Assembly: GCF_000426545.1 (NCBI RefSeq)
Contig: NZ_AUFO01000009.1
Location: forward strand, 1 to 64,000
Direction of reading: 5' to 3'
DNA length: 64,000 nt
Origin: Paenibacillus massiliensis subsp. panacisoli DSM 21345
GTDB lineage: Bacteria > Bacillota > Bacilli > Paenibacillales > Paenibacillaceae
The position numbers and the translations under genes are program-made. Within the stretch, counting starts at the first letter, position 1. Every line of letters begins with the position of its first letter. The notes below the pieces were generated by a model. The model was not told the DNA's origin. It was given only the letters and a program-made list of their open reading frames with translations, and made no database searches. This document shows positions 36,715 through 46,204 of this stretch, one piece after another.

Positions 36715-37122
36715 CTAGTAATCCCGCTTTTTGTCAATAGCATTGTAGGTAGCTGAACCCACATTGTTACCTACGTCCTGATTTTTCTCTTGGGAGGCCC
36801 GTGTTAATTCCTTCGTAAGTCGTGACCTGCAGGAATCACACATATTATTCTCACGGATGAGTGTGCCGCACACCTCACAAGGATACATCATATTCGGTGC
36901 ATTGGCGATGGAGATTCTTCCCTCCCGAATAAAGCGAGTGATCTGCTTAATCGGTACCTCGGTCGCATCAGACAGCTCTTGAATATTCGCACCTTTATTT
37001 TCGCGCAAATAAGCAACGCACACTTCATATTCACGTTCTATATCTTTAATGCAATTAGGACACAGCTCTCTAATGTTAATGGAGTACAAACGCCCGCAGC
37101 GAGGACAATTGGCAAGATTCAT
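36715..37122 (-). CDS. yvyF: YvyF-like flagellar-operon zinc-ribbon protein
   Basis: A 135-residue cytoplasmic protein with two CxxC pairs: NCPRCGRL and ELCPNCIKD at the N-terminus, and PCEVCGTL and NMCDSCRSR near residues 80-95. The middle holds a helix-turn-helix-like stretch (IQELSDATEVPIKQITRFIR). Its position between comFC and flgM matches yvyF. It may act in flagellar regulation, but its exact role is not established. Confidence 0.88.
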   Translation of the reverse strand: MNLANCPRCGRLYSINIRELCPNCIKDIEREYEVCVAYLRENKGANIQELSDATEVPIKQITRFIREGRISIANAPNMMYPCEVCGTLIRENNMCDSCRSRLTKELTRASQEKNQDVGNNVGSATYNAIDKKRDY

Positions 37123-37319
37123 GAGTACACGCCCCCTTCAATAATCTGGTAGTCAACATCTGTAGTACTAATTTACCTTATTTACACAAAGCTCGTCCAG
37201 ATGGAAAAGGATTTCTTGTAAAATTTATTGCAGTAGGAAATTAGCAGCAATTCCTTCTATAAAAGGGTTGATAGAGATTACACTTCATGTAATAGAGCAT
37301 TTCTATCCTTGCATTTCAT

Positions 37320-38276
37320 TTAGGAACGTGCCCAAGTAAGGCCGTATATGGTCAGGGGAATGTTCAGCTCTTGCCCCAGGGCTCTTAGCACACTGCTGCA
37401 TTGCTCAAGAGTACTACCTGTTGTATAGATATCATCCACAAGCAGTATACGGAGCGGTGTTCGTTCAGAGCGTCCATGTCGTCTGCCCTCATACGCCTGA
37501 AATAACCAATCTCTGGCTCCCCTGGCTGGTGCAAAGGCATGAGCAATGGAATGTCCCCGCTCTTTGCGGCCTTTGAAGCTTTGCTTCCCGGTGTCTCTGG
37601 ACCTAATCAACAGTTCACAGATTTGAAGCTTCTGCCGCTTGCATAATTCACGGGCCATACACTCCGCCTGATTAAATCCTCGCTCCATCAGTCTGGACGC
37701 GCTAACAGGCACATATGTCACCAGCTCTGCCTCCCAGACCGGGCTAGCTATCCGCCAACATTTCCATGGCCATCGCTTGGACTCCCGAATGTGGCTCCTT
37801 CGTACAGGACGGCAATCAGGATGAGTCTTCGAATGACTACGGCTGCTCATAGCAGACTTCCCTTGTTCTTGGCCATTAGCAAGGATAAGTGAATCGAGGC
37901 TGAGGTGCTCCACGGTTGTCCTCTCTTCCTGTAGTGCCTGATAGGCCAGCTGTAGCATCTTGCCGAATAAAGGCGACAGCTTCTCATTACCTCTATACTT
38001 AAAGTCGCTGATCCACTCCTTCATGTCCCTAGTATACTGAACAGAACTGCGATTGCATTCGAACGAACGGTTCACTCTGTCAGGCCGAAGGCAATCAGGA
38101 CATCCGACTTGCCGGCCACAGCAGATACAGCGAATATGCTCGATCCACGGAATACGCCGCTCACACTTGCTACAGATTCCGAGCTGGCCGCTGGTGAAGA
38201 CTCGGCTACCACAGACCAGGCAGCTATGCGCGGGAGGAGCTAACCATCTCTGCAGGCATCGATCTATGATATTCAA
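37320..38276 (-). CDS. comFC: ComFC-like phosphoribosyltransferase-family protein
   Basis: ComF-family protein linked to DNA uptake and recombination. Cys motifs CLVCGSRV, CSKCERRI, CICCGRQVGCPDC form a zinc ribbon at the N-terminus. A phosphoribosyltransferase fold follows, with LVDDIYTTGSTLEQC near residue 285. The central segment at about 130-195 (NGQEQGKSAMSSRSHSKTHP) is longer than in B. subtilis ComFC; the total of 318 residues exceeds the usual 230-245. The start is TTG with GGGAGG inside the last codons of comFA. comFB is missing. Confidence 0.9.
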   Translation of the reverse strand: MNIIDRCLQRWLAPPAHSCLVCGSRVFTSGQLGICSKCERRIPWIEHIRCICCGRQVGCPDCLRPDRVNRSFECNRSSVQYTRDMKEWISDFKYRGNEKLSPLFGKMLQLAYQALQEERTTVEHLSLDSLILANGQEQGKSAMSSRSHSKTHPDCRPVRRSHIRESKRWPWKCWRIASPVWEAELVTYVPVSASRLMERGFNQAECMARELCKRQKLQICELLIRSRDTGKQSFKGRKERGHSIAHAFAPARGARDWLFQAYEGRRHGRSERTPLRILLVDDIYTTGSTLEQCSSVLRALGQELNIPLTIYGLTWARS

Positions 38277-38282
38277 TTGGGT

Positions 38283-40436
38283 TCAGCCTCCCATCTTCTT
38301 CAAATACCCACCTCGATGGGCAAGCTCATTCATACTCTGTATTTGTCCGATCGCTTGGCGCTGGGCTCGTGTCCATTCTGGAGATACAAAAATCACCTTG
38401 CCTGCCGGGTCCTCTATGGATCTGCCAGCACGCCCAGCCATTTGTACCAGTGAAGCTTCATCGAACAAGCTATTATCGGCATCGAGAATGTAGACATCAC
38501 TGCGTGGAATCGTGACTCCTCGCTCCAATATCGTCGTGGTGACCAGCATTCGAATCGTTGCCGCGCGAAAAGCTTTCACTTTATCCGTTCGATGCTCGTC
38601 CTCGGAGGAGGTTCCTGCTATTGAAATTTCAGGGAAGTAGGTCGATAACAAATGAACCAGAGAAGGAATCTGTGCAATTCTTGTCACGAACACAAAAATT
38701 TGTGCCCCCCGCTTCAGTGAAATTTGCAAGGAAGAGAGAAGTCCCTTAGGCAGTCTGCGTTGTTGCAGACACTTGGCAACCGAACTCCCCGAGATGCGAA
38801 CAGGTACTGGCAAAGGATGGCCATGGAACCGTGCGGGCACCTTTGCATAGGGCAGAAGCCCCCGCTGAACTTCTTGTTGCAGCTTGATCGGCGGTGTGGC
38901 AGATAAATAAACAAATTTACCCTTCTGCTTACAACAGGTGACGGCTGCATGAGCAAGCATCGGGTCGTTGTGATATGGATAAGCATCCAACTCATCAATA
39001 ATGACCAGATCAAAGGCGTTCCGAAAACGCATGAGCTGATGGGTCGTCGCCAGTGTAATCTGCCCCGATCCCCAGCGATCCGTGCTTCCGCCATATAGCA
39101 CCGTTATCCTTATATGGGGAAAAGCCTTTTTAAGCCGCGGTGCCAGCTCCAGCACTACATCCCTTCTCGGCGTTGCGACGAGCGCACGCCCCCCTCTGGA
39201 TACAACGTAATCCAGTAAGGGAAATATCATTTCGGTCTTGCCAGCTCCGGTTACGGCCCATAGCAAAAAACGTCCTTGATCTTGTAGTTGACTGTTCCCT
39301 CTCCTATGCTGATCTGGATCTCTCCTGCCTGTGATTAGCGGTCGAGGACGCTCAAGGCGTAACCATTCTTCGCTGGTATGTGAACTCGCTCTCGGCCAAA
39401 GGTGACGCCAGCCCATACGCCAATCTACGCAATAGGGCACCTCAGTATTCACATCCTTGCTACCCGTTCTCTCCTCACTAATACCTACTGGGTTGGTAAC
39501 TTTAGGACTTGCGAGGAATTGAAGTGCTATGGTCGTTGCCGCACGCTGTGCCGGGCTAAGGCCCCACTTGTCCAGCTTCATACCAGATGGCATCCCCAAG
39601 TTCCCACCGAGGAATGCGGTTTGCTTATGCTCTTCATGGTATAGCAGCAGGGAACAAGCACGACTTCTACCCATGGTGCGACAAGCCGCACAGTAGGCAC
39701 ATGCCGACAGACCACAAGAAGCGCAAGGTGTGCTCTCTACTGCAGCTGTGCCGCAGCGTCTGCAATGCGGACGTCCAGAGCTTCGGTTCATCCTAGTCGC
39801 ACGTCGACCTCCTGTGAGTCGCGAGGCGATTCCGGTGTCATAATGAATGCTCCCTTGCAAATAAGCCAATTGAGCGGCCTCCTGCCAAGACAGACCCATT
39901 TGAGAGCTTGATTCTATAGAGTTCGGAAATACTCTCTTGTTCTCATCCTCGTTATGGATTCCATTCTGCTCCCATAGGGTTTTCACCTCGTCCGCAAATA
40001 GCTGGCGACCCTCCATAATCTGGCTAAAATACTGAGCATCACGAAGGAGGCTGGTCCCCATACGTGGGGACCCATCACCATCCTGATAGCTCTGACTGTA
40101 CCGAGAAACCTCTCTCCCTGCTGGATATAACATGTATTTCTCCCCCAGGTGATGATCTTCGCCGCTCTCGGACAGGCCCTCCAGCTCCCGTTTCAACTCT
40201 CGCCTCATCCAGCTATTCCATTCGCGCTCCTTCCACTTATCCATGACAGCCAAGCTGCGAAAGCTCTCACGCAACTGTATAGCCCAAGGCAATGGGATAC
40301 GATCGCCTAGCATGATGAGATACCCTGCTCGCTGACAACCTTCATCCAGCCACCACCACACATCCATGCTCATCGCTAGTGAAATGCGGAGTCTCCAGCT
40401 TGTCTCCTCGCGATGCACGTATACAGCGACCTTCAT
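38283..40436 (-). CDS. comFA: ComFA-like DEAD/DEAH helicase
   Basis: ATP-dependent helicase-like motor for inward transport of single-stranded DNA during transformation. The zinc-binding cluster CRRCGTAAVESTPCASCGL with CAYCAACR is near residue 235. Walker A LLWAVTGAGKTEMIF (about 390), a DELDAYPY motif (about 485), TTTILERGVTIPRSDV and QMAGRAGRS follow. The start at 40436 (MKVAVYV) has AAAGG 9 bases upstream. At about 717 residues it is far longer than the roughly 460-residue B. subtilis ComFA because of a 200-plus-residue N-terminal part without recognised domains. The gene ends 6 bases before comFC starts. Confidence 0.92.
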   Translation of the reverse strand: MKVAVYVHREETSWRLRISLAMSMDVWWWLDEGCQRAGYLIMLGDRIPLPWAIQLRESFRSLAVMDKWKEREWNSWMRRELKRELEGLSESGEDHHLGEKYMLYPAGREVSRYSQSYQDGDGSPRMGTSLLRDAQYFSQIMEGRQLFADEVKTLWEQNGIHNEDENKRVFPNSIESSSQMGLSWQEAAQLAYLQGSIHYDTGIASRLTGGRRATRMNRSSGRPHCRRCGTAAVESTPCASCGLSACAYCAACRTMGRSRACSLLLYHEEHKQTAFLGGNLGMPSGMKLDKWGLSPAQRAATTIALQFLASPKVTNPVGISEERTGSKDVNTEVPYCVDWRMGWRHLWPRASSHTSEEWLRLERPRPLITGRRDPDQHRRGNSQLQDQGRFLLWAVTGAGKTEMIFPLLDYVVSRGGRALVATPRRDVVLELAPRLKKAFPHIRITVLYGGSTDRWGSGQITLATTHQLMRFRNAFDLVIIDELDAYPYHNDPMLAHAAVTCCKQKGKFVYLSATPPIKLQQEVQRGLLPYAKVPARFHGHPLPVPVRISGSSVAKCLQQRRLPKGLLSSLQISLKRGAQIFVFVTRIAQIPSLVHLLSTYFPEISIAGTSSEDEHRTDKVKAFRAATIRMLVTTTILERGVTIPRSDVYILDADNSLFDEASLVQMAGRAGRSIEDPAGKVIFVSPEWTRAQRQAIGQIQSMNELAHRGGYLKKMGG

Positions 40437-40481
40437 TCCAATCATCCTTTCTCTTATTTTCTCTGGCTACACTAGGGCAAC

Positions 40482-40522
40482 AAAAAAAAGCACACACCGC
40501 GCTTAACGCTACGGAGTGTGCT
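40482..40522 (-). terminator. Terminator upstream of comFA
   Basis: Minus-strand AAGCACAC-T-CCG pairs with CGG-T-GTGTGCTT across a 12-base loop and is followed by eight T. It should end transcription of the small membrane-protein gene at 40743-41165. The space from 40523 to 40742 shows no further clear signal. Confidence 0.85.
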
Positions 40523-40742
40523 TCACCCATCTATTACAGACGTATACAGTCAATCTATTAAATTGTAACGCTATCAGCTCTTGTAACAGCCTACATGCTA
40601 CCACTTCTGATTAAAGCATACATCCGAGTTCAGGACAATGCCTTGCTTGTAGAATAATTAACGACTTGCTGACTGCACCAGCACCGCACCGTGAGCTACA
40701 CTTCACTGTACTGTCCTGACGCGTTTATTCAGCAAAGCGCTA

Positions 40743-41165
40743 TTACCCTACATAACCCGACTCTGATTCGTGCTGTCGCAAATCGACTACGGTGCAACGT
40801 TCAAGATCGGGAAGCTGAGCTTCCTGCCCACTGCCCGAGGCTGCGCTCATTACCGCCAGTTCAATTCCTCCACAGGGCTGCAGTCGCTCCACGATAGGCA
40901 CAGTGAGATCCTGGGAGACATGATCAATCACAGTTACCTTTACTGGAGAGCTTACAATCCATGAACGAATTTTGAACATTCGGATAAGCCATTCTACCTG
41001 ATGCTCGTGGTTGGAAGTCATGATAATATAATGTTCACGCTGGCTGCCGACTTTCTGATCTTCATCAGAAGCCTTCAGGAAGGTCGAATGCCATAGATAA
41101 AGCAGTCGGACCGCGGCAGCAGCCATACCGTACGCGAGCACAATCCATAACAGCTGCAGTGTCAT
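40743..41165 (-). CDS. Unknown small membrane-anchored protein
   Basis: I do not recognise this 140-residue protein. The N-terminus has one hydrophobic helix (TLQLLWIVLAYGMAAAAVRL), which would place the rest in the cytoplasm. The body contains YIIMTSNHEHQVEWLIRMFK and VKVTVIDHVSQDLTVPIVER, alternating strands and helices. The start at 41165 follows AGGAGG by 8 bases; the GTG at 41174 is also open. It lies between degU (upstream) and comFA with its own terminator downstream. No function is proposed. Confidence 0.6.
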   Translation of the reverse strand: MTLQLLWIVLAYGMAAAAVRLLYLWHSTFLKASDEDQKVGSQREHYIIMTSNHEHQVEWLIRMFKIRSWIVSSPVKVTVIDHVSQDLTVPIVERLQPCGGIELAVMSAASGSGQEAQLPDLERCTVVDLRQHESESGYVG

Positions 41166-41244
41166 GGAAGCCACCTCCTCCTATGCGACAATATATGCTC
41201 TGAGGTAAGGAGGTGTTACAATTCAGCTCCGCGTAGTACCCTAA

Positions 41245-41967
41245 TTACAAGGTCACCCAACCATATTTGATAGAGTTAATAACCGCTTGCGTGCGATCAT
41301 CGACCTCCATCTTTTGCAGAATACTGCTGACATGGTTCTTCACCGTCTTCTCACTGATGAAGAGGAATTCGCCGATCATCTTGTTGCTCTTGCCTTCTGC
41401 CATGAGTCGTAGCACTTCTGCCTCGCGACGTGTAAGCGGGTTGTTGTCGCCAGCGACGAATTTCACGCCAGCTTCCTTGGTGTTCCCTTCCGCCATTGCG
41501 CCAGTCTCGTTCAGGTAGGTCATGCGCCGCAGCTGCATGATCAGCTTACCAGTTACCTTAGGGTGGATAAAGGCGTAGCCTTCATGCACCGAACGAATAG
41601 CGTTAATCAGGGACTCTGCCTCCATATCCTTCAGGAGATAGCCGTTGGCTCCTTTGCGAAGCGTCTCAAATACATAGCTCTCATCGTCATGAATGGACAG
41701 AATGATAACTTTGATATCCGGGAATAGCTCGCGAAGCTTCTCGGTCGCCTCAACACCGTTCTCAAGCGGCATGTTAATATCCATTAGCACGATATCTGGC
41801 TTTTCCTCATTGCAGAATTCCAGCACCTGAATACCGTCCCCGCACTCGCCGATGACCTCAATGTCCTCCTCCATATTCAGGATACGTTTTAAGCCTTCAC
41901 GAAATAACTGATGATCATCAGCTAGTAGCACCTTGATTGCTGTAGTCTGGATGTTCTGATTTTCCAT
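41245..41967 (-). CDS. degU: Response regulator DegU
   Basis: Two-component regulator that controls exoenzymes, competence and motility in Bacillales. The receiver domain has the phospho-acceptor in [16 protein letters not shown] near residue 57. The LuxR-type HTH has [20 protein letters not shown] and [17 protein letters not shown]. The product is 240 residues, slightly longer than B. subtilis DegU because of an inserted linker ([19 protein letters not shown]). It starts 3 bases after degS. Confidence 0.95.
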   Translation of the reverse strand: MENQNIQTTAIKVLLADDHQLFREGLKRILNMEEDIEVIGECGDGIQVLEFCNEEKPDIVLMDINMPLENGVEATEKLRELFPDIKVIILSIHDDESYVFETLRKGANGYLLKDMEAESLINAIRSVHEGYAFIHPKVTGKLIMQLRRMTYLNETGAMAEGNTKEAGVKFVAGDNNPLTRREAEVLRLMAEGKSNKMIGEFLFISEKTVKNHVSSILQKMEVDDRTQAVINSIKYGWVTL

Positions 41968-41970
41968 GTG

Positions 41971-43146
41971 TTACTCCTTTCCCTTCTCTACGTTGGTAGG
42001 GATATGAATGACGATCTTGGTCCCCTGATTCTCAGCAGATTCGATCTCCATTCTCCCTTCTAGCAATTCAACCCTTTCACGCATGCCAATCAGTCCAAAG
42101 TGGTTATGATCTTTGCCTTTTTGTTCAAATAGCTCTGGCTTGAACCCTAGTCCGTTGTCCTGCACAACAATTTTGACCAATTGTGCCTGATATGTAATTT
42201 CGACTAGTACGTGGGTTGGATATGCGTGTTTGGCAGCATTGGTGAGGCCTTCTTGGACCAAACGGTAAATGGCCGCTTCCATCGCAGAAGAAAGACGGTG
42301 TTCCTTGCCCCTTGTTTCAAAGATGGCTCTGATCTTGGTCTTGTCCTCAAAATCCTGAACATATTTCCGGAGAGTAGGGATCAAGCCCAGATCATCCAGT
42401 GCCATAGGACGTAAATTGAATATGACTTTACGCATCTCTTCCAAGCTGGAACGAACCTGCCTCTTTAGATCTACTATTTCGTCCTGGACCATCTTAAATT
42501 CCTGCTTGGCAAGCATTCTTTCTACAATTTCCGTCCTAAGAACTAGATGAGCGAGCAACTGTGCGGGTCCATCATGAATTTCACGTGAGATCCGTTTGCG
42601 TTCTTCTTCCTGGGCCAGAATAATTTTCAAACCAATGAGCTGCCGATTCTTGGCAGACTCAATAATCCTGGTAACCTGCCCTAATTCCCCAGACAGGTAT
42701 TCCAGTACGACGCCCATTTGGGAACCAATCGTCTCGGCACGCTCTACAGAAGCTTCGACGTTCTTCACCCGTTTCTGGAGATCATCTCGTCGGGCCTTGA
42801 GATACATCTCCTTCTCACGGTAGATCATCACATCCAGCTGCAGCTGAGTGGCCTTCTCATAGGCCGTCTTGATGTCTTCTTCTGAATACCGAACAAAGTC
42901 CCGGCTGACCTCCGTCAGCCGGATTCGCGAGCGTCGGTAATTCATTTCCAGCTGATCCACCTTTTCAAGTGTCTCTGCCGTTTCCTTCAGAACAGCCTTA
43001 AGCTCTTGATTTAACGAGACCAGCTCTCCGCGAGCCGCGTCCATAATTTCGAACATTTGATACTTGCTGTTCTCCATAACCTGGAGGGCGTTTTTAATTA
43101 CGCGGTCTATGACATCGGCTTGAAAATCCACGAATTTAATCTCCAA
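41971..43146 (-). CDS. degS: Sensor histidine kinase DegS
   Basis: Cytoplasmic kinase that phosphorylates DegU. The phospho-acceptor H-box is EERKRISREIHDGPAQLLAH near residue 190. The HATPase region includes VQEGLTNAAKHAYPTHVLVE and QDNGLGFKPELF, then GLIGMRERVELLEG. The N-terminal 180 residues are long coiled coil with no transmembrane segment, as expected. The TTG start at 43146 has a poor ribosome-binding site; a GTG at 43131 with GGAG upstream is an alternative. Confidence 0.95.
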   Translation of the reverse strand: MEIKFVDFQADVIDRVIKNALQVMENSKYQMFEIMDAARGELVSLNQELKAVLKETAETLEKVDQLEMNYRRSRIRLTEVSRDFVRYSEEDIKTAYEKATQLQLDVMIYREKEMYLKARRDDLQKRVKNVEASVERAETIGSQMGVVLEYLSGELGQVTRIIESAKNRQLIGLKIILAQEEERKRISREIHDGPAQLLAHLVLRTEIVERMLAKQEFKMVQDEIVDLKRQVRSSLEEMRKVIFNLRPMALDDLGLIPTLRKYVQDFEDKTKIRAIFETRGKEHRLSSAMEAAIYRLVQEGLTNAAKHAYPTHVLVEITYQAQLVKIVVQDNGLGFKPELFEQKGKDHNHFGLIGMRERVELLEGRMEIESAENQGTKIVIHIPTNVEKGKE

Positions 43147-43177
43147 TCCTAGCTTATCAGGTATATATCATACCATA

Positions 43178-45874
43178 TCATGATTGGATGGTGACGGTCT
43201 TAGTGTTTTGTTCCCATTTTACAGTCAGTCCAAGCTGCTCAGAAACCAAGCGAAGAGGGACTAAAGTCCTACCATCTAGCACAATTGGAACTACATCGGT
43301 AGTTTTGCTTTTTCCATTAACTACATATTTCTTCTGTCCTACAGTCAGATCGATCAGTACTCCACCACGGATAACTGTGATTCGTTGTGCGGACGAATTC
43401 CACTGTGCCTGCCCACCGAAGGCATCAAGCACATACTTGATTGGCACATAAGTGGAGCCCCCCCGCTGGATTGGAGCCGAATCAATGGATACCTGTTGCC
43501 CATTCACGGTCATGGATCTCTGCCCAATGGACATTTGAGCCGTACCTGTCTTGAGTCCTGCAGTTCCCACCGCTCCAGGTGCATTCAAAGTAATATTGTC
43601 AAAGGCCACCGTGCCCGTCTTGGCGCGCTCATCTTGGCCTTCTTCCACATTTACAACATACAGACGCTTCAGCTTGGCAGGATAAGCAATTCCTGTACCA
43701 CTCAGATCCACACTTATCGTCTTCCAGCCTTCCCAATCAATGACCTTGGCAAGATCCAGATATACAGTCTGCCCATTGGCATCCTGTACTTCTGCGCGGA
43801 GCCAGTTCAGGCTCATATCTCCCATGACATCCATCGTCATCCCTGTGGCGCCAGATGTAATCGTTTTGCCAGAGGTACCATTCAACTGTGCGTAGGCATA
43901 CATTTTACCGCTGCCAGCAGTCATATCGTATTGTAGCTCAAGTACCTTGGAGCTCGACTTCTCGCCACTTCCCGGAACGATGGATACACTTCCGGTCACG
44001 CCTGCTGCATTGGTGGTAAAGTCAATTGGATAATTTACATTCTCGAAATTCTCCCATGTTCCATTACTGCCGCCTGATGTCAGGACAACTACTGCACTGA
44101 AGCCGTCATAACGTCCAATGGCATAGCCTGTCTGAGTCCCAGCATCTACAGAAGATACCGTAAGCTGATCACCCTTCACACTGCCTTTGAAGCCGACGAA
44201 TTCCCATTTCAGCGCATCAGCAGCAATCTGGACACTTTGGCCGCTTGTTGTCTTCGCTGTGACAGGCACTTCAATGGTAGCCCCAGCCTTAAGCTCTCCT
44301 GTACCGCTGCCTGCTGTCAGCGAAGAGATCTCTTCAGCTCCCATTACCGTTACCTTCATGGAGGCACTTGCTGAGCCGCTTGTTGCCGTAAGCGTTGCTG
44401 TGCCAGGCTTCACGCCTTTGATCATGCCTCCGCCCGTAGCCAATATATCAGAGTTGCTAGACTTCCACTTCACATTGGTAGCAGCTACATCGTAAGGGTT
44501 GTAGTACGTGTCATAGCCTTTGAGACTATAACTGCCGGTCTGACCAATCAGCAGTGTCTTGGTTCCGCCCACCGTAAAGCCCTTGAGAGTGCCCTTTGGT
44601 GCCTCGGTATATACACCGAGTCCATTCACGATGCTTCGCTGCTGCTTCCCGTATTCGGTATCAAAGGTCAGCGCTGCCGAGGTGTCACCAAGCGGACGAG
44701 TGACCATAGTTGTAGAGCCCCCACCATCAAGGTTGAGCCCCTTCCATACGCCAATATCCACCATAAAGGATTGCAGCTCACTCAGGGACATGCCTGTGCT
44801 GCTATTATTTTTCTCTACGGCAATCAGGTACACATAGCGCTGATCCTTGGAGTATCCTAGCGCTGTGCGCGCACGGGTACCACCAATACTTGATACACTG
44901 CGGGAGAACGAGGATTTCTTGCCTTCATTCACAAGGATGGTGTGTCCACCAATCATCGTCTGTAGCGTAGAGGGATCTACCAGTTTGCCTGATGATTTGA
45001 TCTTGAGTTGATAGTTGGTGCTGACACTCTGTCCGACAGCCAAGTGCTGGCGCACAAACTCAGCAGCCTTACCATGGGTCCGTAGAATATATCCACCCTC
45101 AGGTACCGCCACAGGCAAAGCCGAATTCTCGGAAATCTGCGTAATGACTCCGTTCTCAACCAGCACCTCTGTTGGCGTAGTAGAGCTGTTGGTAGGCCGT
45201 TCCAGCGCTTTCCATGCAGATGTATAAATAAACATGGTGTTCGAATGGCTGTAGCTGCTGCCAGAGGTCTCTGGCGTGTAGGCCACCTTATTAATACCAC
45301 TAAGCGGAAAGGATGACCCATCCTGCGCAGTCAAGGTGCCTTCAAAGGTAAACTGCTCAATCATTAGCTTGTTGTCTTTGCCGGCAGCAAACGCATACAT
45401 GCCCGAAATATCCGACGGAGTGGACATCAGCTCACCATCGGATACCTGACCGCCAATCGGCGCACCTTCACGTGACGTATTAAAATAGTCCCCGTTAATT
45501 CCTGCTACAGCCCCTGTCTCCTTGGCCATGCCCTCTGTGCTTTGTCTGGTTGTGAATTGACCGTTCTTGCCTGTCATCACGTCAAGCTTAACGTATGGAT
45601 TATTCATATCCACCCGGACGACATCAGCTAGAGCCGTACCGGAGGAAGTCTTGTATTTGTATTTCATCAAAATAGCCCCGGAGGTAATGATCTCTTCGCC
45701 AGTCTTCACCGCTGAAGCCGCACTGACAGTAGAGCCGCTAAGCTCAATCAGCGGGTTGACCCCAGTCATTCCTGCAACGGGACTAATCCACAATATGCCT
45801 GCTATGGATACGATCGTAATGTTCTTGATCGTTCTCTTTCCTGACCATCTCGTGTTACCTCTTTGTAAAGCCAT
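43178..45874 (-). CDS. Exported phosphodiester glycosidase-family protein with stalk domain
   Basis: An 898-residue secreted protein. The signal segment (IVSIAGILWISPVAGM) precedes a NAGPA-type phosphodiester glycosidase domain at about 50-430, with GINGDYFNTSREGAP, NLDGGGSTTMV and GTRARTALGYSKD as landmarks. A Big/PKD-like domain follows around 440-510 (KWKSSNSDILATGGG), and another beta domain after it. The C-terminus (about 785-898) is a copper-amine-oxidase-like stalk domain with TYVPIKYVLDAFGGQAQWN and LVPLRLVSEQLGLTVKWE. Members of this family act on glycan phosphodiesters, so a wall polymer substrate is possible (inference). Confidence 0.85.
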   Translation of the reverse strand: MALQRGNTRWSGKRTIKNITIVSIAGILWISPVAGMTGVNPLIELSGSTVSAASAVKTGEEIITSGAILMKYKYKTSSGTALADVVRVDMNNPYVKLDVMTGKNGQFTTRQSTEGMAKETGAVAGINGDYFNTSREGAPIGGQVSDGELMSTPSDISGMYAFAAGKDNKLMIEQFTFEGTLTAQDGSSFPLSGINKVAYTPETSGSSYSHSNTMFIYTSAWKALERPTNSSTTPTEVLVENGVITQISENSALPVAVPEGGYILRTHGKAAEFVRQHLAVGQSVSTNYQLKIKSSGKLVDPSTLQTMIGGHTILVNEGKKSSFSRSVSSIGGTRARTALGYSKDQRYVYLIAVEKNNSSTGMSLSELQSFMVDIGVWKGLNLDGGGSTTMVTRPLGDTSAALTFDTEYGKQQRSIVNGLGVYTEAPKGTLKGFTVGGTKTLLIGQTGSYSLKGYDTYYNPYDVAATNVKWKSSNSDILATGGGMIKGVKPGTATLTATSGSASASMKVTVMGAEEISSLTAGSGTGELKAGATIEVPVTAKTTSGQSVQIAADALKWEFVGFKGSVKGDQLTVSSVDAGTQTGYAIGRYDGFSAVVVLTSGGSNGTWENFENVNYPIDFTTNAAGVTGSVSIVPGSGEKSSSKVLELQYDMTAGSGKMYAYAQLNGTSGKTITSGATGMTMDVMGDMSLNWLRAEVQDANGQTVYLDLAKVIDWEGWKTISVDLSGTGIAYPAKLKRLYVVNVEEGQDERAKTGTVAFDNITLNAPGAVGTAGLKTGTAQMSIGQRSMTVNGQQVSIDSAPIQRGGSTYVPIKYVLDAFGGQAQWNSSAQRITVIRGGVLIDLTVGQKKYVVNGKSKTTDVVPIVLDGRTLVPLRLVSEQLGLTVKWEQNTKTVTIQS

Positions 45875-46065
45875 ATAGATATAAACGCTCCCATCTTATC
45901 CTGATTTTAGCCCTTTCATTCATCTCTATCATACTAGATTTCGCTCTCTTAATTATAGACTGTTGATTATTAGAAAAGTTACGGAAAACTTCTATTTTTT
46001 GATTAGTCTTTGCTAGTTCTTTCTTTATTTTCTTGCAGGTTTCTGAAACTTCAAAAGCAAGACAA

Positions 46066-46095
46066 TTGACAAACGCCCAATCCTCCTTCTATAAT
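46066..46095 (+). promoter_or_regulatory. Promoter of the RND efflux operon
   Basis: TTGACA (46066-46071), an 18-bp spacer and TATAAT (46090-46095), a perfect -35/-10 pair. Transcription would start near 46103, inside the operator-like palindrome, about 100 bases upstream of the adaptor ATG. Confidence 0.9.
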
Positions 46096-46099
46096 CACC

Positions 46100-46144
46100 T
46101 TGAACCAATGAGTTCAATATATACTAATTAGTTCAAATGTGAAC
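46100..46144 (+). promoter_or_regulatory. Two operator-like palindromes, probable TetR site
   Basis: TTGAAC-N6-GTTCAA (46100-46117) is a perfect dyad, and GTTCA-AATG-TGAAC (46131-46144) is a second. Both share the half-site GTTCA/TGAAC and lie over the transcription start. The operon ends in a TetR-family repressor gene, so autoregulated repression is likely. Binding by that protein is inferred. Confidence 0.7.
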
Positions 46145-46204
46145 AACGAATAGCTTCTGCATTCGATTCACTTAGGAATAAAGAAGATAAGGGGGACAAC
46201 AATC

